From Franzmannia pantelleriensis (GTDB lineage Bacteria > Pseudomonadota > Gammaproteobacteria > Pseudomonadales > Halomonadaceae): a stretch of 64,000 bases of DNA. The notes beneath the pieces were generated by a model. It worked only from the letters and a program-made list of their open reading frames with translations, searched no databases and was not told the DNA's origin. Made by a program: the position numbers and the translations under genes. Positions 16,095 to 26,800 of the stretch are shown here, piece by piece; positions within the stretch are counted from its first letter, which is position 1; every line of letters begins with the position of its first letter. The stretch lies in NCBI RefSeq assembly GCF_900102875.1, contig NZ_FNGH01000002.1, positions 1-64,000 of the forward strand, in the 5' to 3' direction.

Positions 16095-17807
16095 GTGTTG
16101 TTTGCCATCCAAACGAGCCGCGGCGCTATAGGGGCGTTTGCGTTGTTGCTGCTGGCCGGGCTTGCCGCTGACATCAAGGCACAGGAATTGGCCCCCGATG
16201 ACGAGCTGCTACGCCAGCGCGAGCGTGATCGGGCCCTGCAGGAGCGCCTGGAGACGCGGCCGGATGTCCGGCTGTCGGTGCCTCAGGAAACGGTGGGGCG
16301 GTTTCCTGATCAGGAATCGCCATGTTTTATCATCGATGCGCTGGCGTGGCAGGGAGAGGCGCTCCAGCGCTTTGGATGGCTCGATGCCGCGGTAGTCAAT
16401 AGCGATGGGCAGGATTCGCCCATTGGGCGCTGCCTGGGGACCCAGGGTATCAACCTGGTGCTGGAGCGCGCCCAGAACGCGTTGGTGGAGCGTGGCTACG
16501 TGACCAGCCGGGTTCTCGTCGAGCCCCAGGACCTTAGTGATGGGACCCTCACCATTACGCTCTTGCCCGGGCGTATTGCGAGTCTCCGTGTGGCGGATGC
16601 CGAGCGTTCGCACGCTTCGCTGCGCAATGCCGTGCCGGCCGGTTCTGGCGATATCCTCAACCTGCGCGATATCGAGCAGGCGCTGGAGAACTTCCAGCGT
16701 GTGCCCTCGGCGGATGTCGATATTCAGATCGCGCCGGGTGAGACGCCCAATCACAGCGATCTGGTTGTCGATTACCACCAGGGGCGGCCGTTACGTCCCG
16801 CCTGGTCGGTCGACGACAGTGGTAGCGACGCCACGGGGCGCTACCAGAGCGGTGTGACGGTGGCCTACGACAATCTGCTGGGCATCAATGACCTGTTCTA
16901 TGTTCACCTGGGCAAGGACCTGGGCGGTGGCGATGCTGGCTCGAATGGCAATCGCAGCCGCACCGTGCACTACTCCGTACCCTGGGGGTACTGGAGCCTG
17001 GGCGCGACATACAGTGACTACGACTACCACCAGACCGTTGCCGGTGCCTTCGAGGATATCGTCTATGAAGGCTCGAGTCGCAATACCAAGGTCAATCTCT
17101 CCCGTGTCATCCATCGCGATGCCTCGCGCAAGACCACTGCCTCGCTCGGTGGCTTCCAGAATCGCTCGCGTACCCACATCGATGGCCAGGAGGTGCTGGT
17201 GCAGCGCCGCCAGGTAGGCGGCTGGGAAGCCGGAATCGAGCATCGAGAGTTCCTGGGGCCTGCCACGCTAGATTCGACGCTTTTCTACCAGCGAGGAACC
17301 GGTGCCTTCGGCTCGTTGCCGGCACCGGGAGAAGCCTTCGGTGAAGGTACGTCACGCTTTCAGATCGTCACCGCCGATGCCGAGCTCAAGGTGCCGTTCA
17401 CGGTGGGCGAGCAGCCACTGCGTTACCTTGGCCAATGGCGCTGGCAACGCAATCTCACCCCCCTGGCGCCGTTGGAGCGCTTCTCCATCGGCGGTCGCTA
17501 TACCGTGCGCGGCTTTAACGACACTGGACTGTCTGCCGATCGCGGCTGGTTGGTCCGCAATGAACTCGAGATCCCGCTGGGCGGTAGCGGCCAAGCGCTA
17601 TACGCCGGACTCGACTATGGCCGGGTCGGTGGCCCGAGCAGCGAATGGCTGCTCGGCAAGGAGCTAGGGGGAGTGGCGCTCGGCCTGCGAGGCAACCTGT
17701 TGCACTTCGTCAACTACGACGTCTTCGTTGCCGCGCCGGTCATCCAGCCGGATGGGTTTCGCAGCGACAGCCATGACCTTGGCTTCAGTGTGCATATCGC
17801 GTTTTGA
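16095..17807 (+). CDS. Two-partner secretion outer-membrane transporter (TpsB/CdiB family)
   Basis: 570 residues. A signal peptide (AFALLLLAGLAADIKAQ) is followed by an acidic/basic N-terminal helix (about 30-55), two POTRA domains (about 76-225, with FIIDALAWQGEALQRFGW and LTITLLPGRIASLRV) and a beta barrel to the C-terminal Phe. The Omp85-superfamily VRGF motif is present in RYTVRGFNDTGLS. It secretes its TpsA partner, encoded 71 bases downstream. The gene starts at GTG 16095 (GAGGA four bases upstream) or TTG 16098. The order B-A then small gene matches E. coli-type cdiBAI loci. Confidence 0.93.
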   Translation: MLFAIQTSRGAIGAFALLLLAGLAADIKAQELAPDDELLRQRERDRALQERLETRPDVRLSVPQETVGRFPDQESPCFIIDALAWQGEALQRFGWLDAAVVNSDGQDSPIGRCLGTQGINLVLERAQNALVERGYVTSRVLVEPQDLSDGTLTITLLPGRIASLRVADAERSHASLRNAVPAGSGDILNLRDIEQALENFQRVPSADVDIQIAPGETPNHSDLVVDYHQGRPLRPAWSVDDSGSDATGRYQSGVTVAYDNLLGINDLFYVHLGKDLGGGDAGSNGNRSRTVHYSVPWGYWSLGATYSDYDYHQTVAGAFEDIVYEGSSRNTKVNLSRVIHRDASRKTTASLGGFQNRSRTHIDGQEVLVQRRQVGGWEAGIEHREFLGPATLDSTLFYQRGTGAFGSLPAPGEAFGEGTSRFQIVTADAELKVPFTVGEQPLRYLGQWRWQRNLTPLAPLERFSIGGRYTVRGFNDTGLSADRGWLVRNELEIPLGGSGQALYAGLDYGRVGGPSSEWLLGKELGGVALGLRGNLLHFVNYDVFVAAPVIQPDGFRSDSHDLGFSVHIAF

Positions 17808-17878
17808 GCGCGGCGCTAAAGTTTAATATTGAACGGTCGATATGCAAATAGGGATCGTTTGCATGTGAGGGAAAGGGA

Positions 17879-20800
17879 ATGAACCGACACTGCTATCGCC
17901 TAATCTTCAACAAGGTCAAGGGGCGCTGGGTGGTCGCGTCCGAGGCCGCCAGCTCGGAAGGCCGAGATGGTGTAGCGACACCACGTTGCCACATTCCGCC
18001 AGCGCCGGTCATACGCTGCTCGATCCTGGGGTACTTCAGACCACTGACCTGGAGCGTCATGCTGGCGCTCGGCTTGGTGGCAGTGCCGGTACATGCCCAG
18101 ATCGCTCCCGACCGCAGCGCCCCAGGTAGCCAACGCCCCCATGTCGTGAATAGTGCCAATGGCACCCCTCAGGTCAATATCACCTCCCCCAATGCCAAGG
18201 GCGTGTCACGCAACGCCTATCGCCAGTTCGACGTGGATGGCAAGGGTGCGATCCTCAACAACGCCCGCAACGCAGCGCCGACCCAGATCGGTGGCTGGGT
18301 CCAGGGCAACCCCAATCTCGCCAACGGCGAGGCCCGGGTCATCGTCAACGAAGTCAACTCCTCGAACCCGAGCCGGCTGCATGGTGCCGTAGAGGTCGCC
18401 GGCAGGCGCGCCGAGGTGGTCATTGCCAACCCAGCCGGTATCGATGTCAACGGGGCCGGCTTCATCAACGCCCAGGGTATTACCCTGACCACCGGCCAGC
18501 CGCAATATCGCAACGGCGCGCTGGAGGGTTACCGCGTCGAGGGCGGCTCAGTCAGGATTCACGGCAACGGCTTCGACGCAGGCGATGCCGACTATGCTGC
18601 CATTCTTGCCCGTGCCGCCGAGGTTCAGGCCGGGGTATGGGCAGAGGAACTCGAGATCGTCACCGGTGCCAATCGCATCAGCGCCGACCGCCAAGCGATC
18701 GATACTATCGATGGCCAGGGGGCGGCACCGGAGGTCGCCATCGATGTGGCCCACCTCGGCGGCATGTACGCCGGCAAGATCCATCTCATGGCCACCGAGC
18801 GGGGTGTCGGTGTCCATCATGCCGGTGACATGGCCGCCAATGAGATCGTGGTCGCCGCGGATGGACGCATTACCAATCGTGGGCAGATCGCCTCTCAGGG
18901 CGATATGCAGCTAGCCAGCCGCGACGCTATCGCCAACCACGGCTCGTTGCGTGCCGGTGACACACTCGTCGTGACCAGTGACGGCGAGCTGGCCAATCGC
19001 GACAGTGGCACGATCACCGCGGGGAACGACATCCAGCTATCGGCGGCTACCCTGAGCAGCGACAGCGACTCACTGCTCGCCGCCGGCGTGCGCGATGATG
19101 GGACGTGGAACGCCACTGGCGACCTCACGATGTCGGCGACCCAGGGCATCGACGGCAGCGGGCGGCATATCGCTGCCGGTGGGGTCTATGCCGAGGCGGA
19201 GACCGTGGCACTGCGTGACACTCATACCCAGGCCCGCGAGATCGATATCGTGGCGGGCCAAGCGGGTATCGATGCCAGCGGCGCGACCCTCTCCGCTCAA
19301 GAGGCGCTCAACACGAGAACTCCCGGCACGTTGCGCACCGATGGCGCCAGTGTCGCCGCCGCCAGGCTCACTCTCGATGTGGGCAGCCTATCCAATATCG
19401 GCGGCGACATCGTACAGCATGGCGAGAACTCGCTGGCGTTACGGCTGGACGCTCTCGATAACACTTCAGGGCGAGTGGCCAGCAAAAGCGGGCTCGATAT
19501 TGCGGCCCAGACCATCGATAACACCGACGGCACCCTGCAGGCGCTGGACGATCTCACCCTCAACGCCGGCCGCCTCAACAACCGCGATGGCGATATCGTC
19601 GCCGGCGCAAGCCTGGCCGTTGAGGCCAGCGGTGATATCGACAATACCCAGGGGCAGTGGCGAGCAGAGCGTATCGATATTGCCGGCAGCGGGCTGGACA
19701 ATACCGCCGGCTTGATCAGTGCCCATGGCGGCGACTTGTATGCGCAGCTTGATGAGCTCAATAACACCCAGGGCCGCCTGGAAACTGCCGGCGATCTGCG
19801 CCTCGATATCGCCGATACACTGACCAACGAAACGGGCGAAATTATCCATGCCGGCCAAGGCGAGGCCAACATTGATGCCTCGCGGGTGGAGGGCAGCGAT
19901 GGCCTGATCGCCAGCCAAGGGCGTCTTGCCTTGCGTGGCGAGGATATCGTCCTGGATGGCGCCGCAACCAGCGCCGACTCCATCGCCCTGAACGCCGAGA
20001 GCCTTAGCCACCGCCAGGGCGAGATGCAGCAGTTCGGCGATGCCGATGACCTGATGCTTAGCATCGGCCAGGCGCTGGACAACACCGAAGGGCTGATCGC
20101 CAGCAACGCCGGGCTGAATATCACTGCCCAGAACCTGACCAATACCGCTGGCATCCTGCAGGCAGTGGACGATCTCACCCTCAACGCCGGCCGCCTCAAC
20201 AACCGCGATGGCGATATCGTCGCCGGCGCTGACCTGGCCGTCGAGGCTAGCGGGGATATCGACAACACCCAGGGGCAGTGGCGAGCCCAACGTATCGATA
20301 TTGCCGCTAGCGGGCTGGACAACACCGCTGGCCTGATCAGCGCCCATGGCGGCGATTTGTATGCGCAGCTTGATGAGCTCGATAACACCCAGGGCCGCCT
20401 GGAAACCGCCGGCGATCTGCGCCTCGATATCGCTGGCACACTGACCAACGCAGACGGCGAGATCGTGCATGCCGGTGACGGCATGGCGCAGATCGACGCC
20501 ACCCATATCGCCGGCAGTGATGGCCTGATCGCCAGCCAGGGCGAGCTGTCCCTTGTAGCTCAAGATATCGTGCTCGACGGTGCGACGACCAGCGCCGAGT
20601 CCATCGCCCTGCACGCCGAGAACCTTAGCCACCGCCAGGGCGAGATGCAGCAGTTCGGCGATGCCGATGACCTGACACTGAACATCGGCCAATCGCTGGA
20701 CAACACCGAAGGGCTGATCGCCGGTAACGCCGGGCTGGATATCACTGCCCAGAACCTGACCAATACCGCCGGCACCCTGCAGGCAGTGGACGATATTCGC

Positions 20801-23800
20801 ATCAACGCCGGCCGCCTCAACAACCGCGATGGCGATATCGTCGCCGGCGGTGCCCTGGCCGTTGAAGCCAGCGGCGATATCGACAATACCCAGGGGCAGT
20901 GGCGGGCCGAGCGTATCGACGTTGCCGCCAGTGGGCTGGACAACACCGCTGGCCTGATCAGCGCCAATGGCGGCGCGCTTAATGCCCAGGTGGCGGAGCT
21001 CGATAACACTCAGGGCCGCCTGGAGGCATCGGACGATCTGACCCTCGATATCGCCGGTACTCTGACTAACGAAGCGGGCGAGATTATCCATGCCGGCCAG
21101 GGCGAGGCCCAGATCGACGCCACCCATATCGCCGGCAACGATGGCTTGATTGTCAGCCAGGGCGATCTAACGCTGGATGCCAGAGATATTGTTCTGGATG
21201 GTGCGACGACCAGCGCCGAGTCCATCGCCCTGCACGCCGAGAACCTTAGCCACCGCCAGGGCGAGATGCAGCAGTTCGGCGATGCCGATGACCTGACGCT
21301 TAGCATCGGCCAGGCGCTGGACAACACCGAAGGGCGGATCGCCAGCAATGCCGGGCTCGATATCACTGCCGGCGACATCGACAACCGGGACGGCACACTG
21401 CAAGCCATTGAGGGGCTGCGGCTGGATACCGGCGGCATCAACAATCGTCGCGGCGAACTCGTCACCGGCGGCCAACTCAGCGTTGCCGCTTCCGGCAGCG
21501 TCGACAACCGCGGCGGTGACCTGATCGGCGAGCAAGGTATCGCGCTGCGCGCGGCATCGCTGGACAATCGCTCGGGAATGCTCGGTGCACTGCAAGGCCA
21601 ACTGACGGTTGAGGCTGGGGCACTCGACAATACCCAGGGCCGGGTGGAAACCGCTGGCGGCCTGACGCTCGATATTGCCGGCACCTTGACCAACCAAGAT
21701 GGCGAGATTGTGCATGCCGGGGACGGCGAGGCACGGATCGACGCCACGCGTATAGACGGTAGCGATGGCTTGATGGTCAGCCAGGGCGAATTGACGCTGA
21801 CGGCCGATAGCATCGACCTCGATGGCGCCGTTACCAGTGCCAAGCAAATTGCCGTTCAGGCCGGGCGACTCAGTCACCAGCGGGGTGAGATGTCGCAGCA
21901 TGGCGATGATGGCGAGCTACTGTTGGCGATTCGCGAAGAGCTGGATAACCTCGAGGGATGGATCGTTAGCCACGCCGATCTTTCCGCCGATGTCGGTGAT
22001 CTCGTCAATCGCTCGGGTATGCTGCAGGCGGCAGGTAACCTGAGCCTGGACAGCGATGAACTGGACAATCGGCAAGGTGAGGTCCTCGCTGGCGGGAGCT
22101 TGGCGCTGGACGCCGACGGGCGACTCGACAACAGCGGAGGCCGCGTCCTGGCTTCTCGCGACGCCACGCTTGCGGCTGCCTCTCTCGTCAACGTCGATGG
22201 CCTGATCGCGTCCCTCGAGGGCGATCTCGCCCTGAACATCGACGGGGCCATCAATAACCGTCGGGGCCGTATTGAAGCAGGCGGTGAGCTAACCTCGCTC
22301 AGTCGTGCCCTCGACAATCACGACGGAGAGATCGTTGCTACCCGGACAGACCTCGATACTCAAGCGCGCAGCCTGGACAACCGTAGTGGTCTGATTGCCG
22401 CTCGGGAGTCGCTCGAGCTAGCCAGCGGCGAGTTCAACAACGCCGGCGGCACGCTGCAAGCGGGTGGCGATCTATCCCTCGACACCTACGACAAGGCGCT
22501 GCTCAATACGCAGGCTGGCACGATCCTGGGCGAAGGCGACGTGTCGCTGACGGTGGGGGGGCTCGACAACACGGCGGGCCTGATCGGTGCCGGCACGAGG
22601 CTCGACCTCCAGGCCAGCTCCGTGACCAATCGCAACGGCGGCGCACTACTTAGCGAAGCCGATATGCAACTCGCGGCTGCTAGCCTCGACAACCGGGGTG
22701 GCCAACTCCAGACCCTGGATGACGCGAGCCTCGACATCGGCGGCACCCTGAGTAATCAGGGCGGCTTGATTCGCGCCGGGAAGACGCTGGAGGTAAGCGC
22801 GAGCCAGGTAAGCAATCGCCAGACCCAGGGCGACGATCAAGGCATCGAGGCGCGCGCGATTCAGCTGGAGGCCGGTGAGCTCGACAACCGCCAAGGCACC
22901 ATTCGCGCCGACCGACTGGCCGACATTCAGGTGGATGCAGGCGTGAACAACCGCGATGGCCTGATCTCCTCGCTCGATACGCTGGCCATACGCGCTAATG
23001 ACATCGATAACCGTGATGGCACCCTGATCGCAGATCGATCCCTCGATCTGACGACGGCAAAGCTGACCGGCGATGGCCGCGTCCTGTCGCTGGGCGACCT
23101 GGCACTGCGGCTGGCCAGCGATTTCACCCTCGCCGAGGGCGGCGAACTGATGGCGGCGGGCGATCTCCATCTTGCGACCTCGGGTACGATCGACAACCAA
23201 GGAAAGTTGAGGGCTGGTGAAACCCTCGACATCGATGCCGCACGACTGATCAATGCCGCCAGTGGCGAGCTCTCCGGCACCACTACCCATATCGATGCCG
23301 GGCACCTGACCAATCGCGGCCTGATCGACGGGGTAGTGACCCTTATCGCCGCCGATGTGCTCGAAAATCTCGGTAGCGGGCGTATCTACGGCGATCGGCT
23401 GGGAATCGAGGCAGGTACTCTTAACAACGATAATGAAGACGGACAGGCCGCCGTGATCGCCGCCCGCGAGCGACTGGACCTCGGCGTGGGTAACCTGACG
23501 AATCGCGATGACGCGCTTATCTTCAGCGCTGGCGATATGGCCATCGGCGGCTCGTTGAACGCCAGCGGCCGGGCCAGGGGGCAGGCCGGGCGGGTGCGCA
23601 ACGCCAGCGCGACCATCGAGGCGCTTGGCAATCTAAGCCTGTCTACTGCACGGCTAGACAACACCAATGAGCATTTCAAAACCGAACTCGTCCAGGTGTC
23701 TGATTTGTCACGACGACGCTATATCCAACCCTCTGGGTGGGACGAGAAATTGCCCGAAAGCGAATTTGCCCGTTTGGGGCAGGTTAATCTTCGAATGAAT

Positions 23801-26800
23801 GACTATGTTGAAGGGGGATACCGTTATCGGGAACCGGATGACCCTTGGATGGGGCAGACGATCACTCGCTGGACGGAATACAATACCGAACGCACTGAAT
23901 ACGAAAGCCAAGTAGTGCACTCTCAGCCAGGTCAGATTCTTGCCGGTGGCGATATACACCTGAGTGGTGGAAAACTGGTCAATGACAAGAGCCAGATCTT
24001 GGCCGGTGGTGCACTTGGAGGCGATCTCGAGCAACTAGAGAACCTCGAAGCGCAAGGCGTGCGCTATGTTGATGAGAGTGGTTTCATGCGAAGCAGTGCT
24101 CCTTCGGGTAGTGGAATTTGCCAAGGTGAGCACGGTTGTGGCGGGCGCTTATACTCACGTACATGGAGCGACTGGCAGGCCTACTCCTACTCTGGAGAGG
24201 TTGGCACCTTTGCTCTACCTATCGCAGCAGTTGGTGGTAACCGTACTGTCAATGGCAGTGGTGCCCAGCCAGCCGCTCATAGTGCCGCGTCCCTCAATGC
24301 CTCTGCTCAGGGCGCAAATGGCGCTCAGGTGAGTCTCCAGACCAACAGGTCTGGTGCTAGCGTGATCGAAGTGCCCGCCTTGCGTCCGCCCGCGGCTAAC
24401 GCCGAAAGCAGCCTGGCGCTTGGTGACTGGATAGCGAGCGTGCGGGGGGACCTCGAAGGGCTGGCCGCCATGCCGGCAGATATTCAGAGGCTGGTGGCGA
24501 GCCATCACTCTCTCGACGAGGGTGATGTAGAGAGGCTGACGGCGCTTTTCAACGACATGGTGGGGGGATCCACGGCGAGTGCTACGGATGCTGAGCCACT
24601 CGGCGTGATCCGCAGCGTGATGCCCACTATCAACCTGCCGGCCAACAGCCTCTTTCAGGTCAATCCCGCGCCTACGGCTCACTATCTGGTCGAGACCGAC
24701 CCTCGCTTCACCAACCAGCGTGAGTGGCTCGGATCGGACTATATGCTCAATGCGCTGAAGAGTGATCCGAGCACGACCCATAAGCGCCTGGGCGATGGCT
24801 TTTACGAGCAGCGCGTGGTCAACGAGCAGATCATGCAGTTGACCGGGCAGCGCTACCTGGCAGGCCATGGCAACGATGACGATCAGTATCGGGCACTGAT
24901 GAATGCTGGCATTACCTTCGCCGAGCAGCATGGCTTGCGTCCCGGCGTGGCTTTGACTGCCGAGCAGATGGCCCAGCTCACCAGCGATATTGTCTGGCTG
25001 GTCGAGCAAACCGTGACACTCGACGATGGCAGTACGGTCGAGGTGCTGGTGCCCCAGGTCTATGTCCGGGTTCGCGAGGGTGACCTGCAAGGTGATGGCA
25101 CCTTGATTGCCGGGAACTCCCTGGCGCTGGATGTAGCGGACGACATCCGTAATACGGGCACCCTCGCCGGCCGTGAGCTCGTCTCGCTGACGGCGGAGAA
25201 CATCGCCAACCTGGGTGGCCGCATCGGTGGTAATCGGGTCGGCCTCGACGCACGCAACGATCTCGACAATATCGGTGGCCAGATAACCGCCGGCGACTCA
25301 CTGGCGCTACAGGCTGGGCGCGATTTGACGCTGGCCAGCACCTCGGAGCGCCTGGCCGGGCTCTACGTCACGGAGGCTGGTGGCCGCTTGAGCGCCACCG
25401 CCGGCCGTGACCTGAGCGTCGTCGGTGCCGACCTCGACAGCGCCGGCGATCTTCGGCTCGGCGCCGGTCGTGACCTGGATATCACCAGCACCTTGGTCAG
25501 CGAACAGGTCAACCGCGGTTATCGTCTCAGCAGCACCGAGATTGAGCGTGCAGCGACCCTGTCGGCAGGTAACGACCTGATGCTCGACGCCGGGCGTGAT
25601 CTCACCCTCACGGCGGTCGACGTCAGCGCCCAGGGCAGCGGCCTGCTCAGTGCCGGTCGCGACCTGAGCCTCGAGACATTGACGACGCAAGAGAGCCTAC
25701 GCTCATGGCGCAACACGACCCGGGAAAGTGAAGAGATCGGCACCCAACTGGAGATCGGCGGCAGCCTTGCGCTCCTCGCCGGGCAGGACATCACTGCGCG
25801 TGCCGCCCAGCTCAATGCCGGCGACGATCTGACCCTCTCCGCCGGGCGCGATATCAGCCTTGAAGCCGGGCGCTCCCAGCAGTACGAAGAGACGCGCCGG
25901 GGGCGCACCCACACCATCGACAGCCAGACCCGGGTGCAATCCACCACCCTCGAGGCCGGTGGCGACCTGAACCTACAAGCCGGCAACGATCTACGCCTCA
26001 CCGCCAGCCAGCTGCAGGCCGGTGGCAGCGCAGCCCTGATGGCCGGTAACCGGATCGACCTGCTGACTGCCCAGGAGGAGGACTACTCCCTCTACGAGTA
26101 CCGCCGCAGCGGCCTATTCAGCAGCCGCCACCAGCGCGACGAAGTCCGCGATATCCGTGAAGTGGGCACCCAGATCAGCGCAGGCGACGATATCGCCCTC
26201 GTCAGCGGCGGCGACCAGTCCTACCGCGGCGTAAGGCTGGACGCCGGCCAGGACCTGGCGCTACTCAGCGGCGGCAATATCACCTTCGATATGGCCAGCG
26301 ACCTGCGCCAGGAATCCCACGAGCGCAGCAAGAGCAACTTCGTGCGCCAATCCGCCAGCGGCGACGGCACGACCAAGGAGACGCTGCGCCAGAACGAGTT
26401 GCGCTATCAGGGCGAACTGGCCATTCAGGCCGCCCAGGGCATCAGCATCGAGGTGGAGGCCATCAACGCCCAAGCGGTGCGCCAGACCGTCGACGCCATG
26501 GCTGAGGCCAACCCCGACCTCGCCTGGCTGCAGGAGATGGAGCAGCGCGGCGATATCGACTGGCAACAGGTCAAGGCCATCCACGACAGCTGGAGCTACT
26601 CCCAGTCCGGCCTCGGGCCGGGGGCGGCACTGGCCGTGAGCATTGTGGCGGCCGCCTGGGCCGGCCCGGCGGCCTCCGGCTTGCTGGGGCTGGCCGAAGG
26701 TGGTGTGGCTGCCGGCATGGTCAGCGCCGGCGCCGGCTCCCTGGCTGGTACCGGCGCGGTCAGCCTAGCCAACCATGGCGGCGACCTCGGCGCGGCCCTT

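Noticed and set aside
19466-21127. Long minus-strand frames opposite the cdiA repeats
   Set aside because: They repeat only because the coding strand repeats; no start signals or recognisable domain.
19535-21397. Regular repeats considered as a CRISPR or non-coding satellite array
   Set aside because: Units are 621 bp, in frame and protein-coding, with no short repeat-spacer structure.
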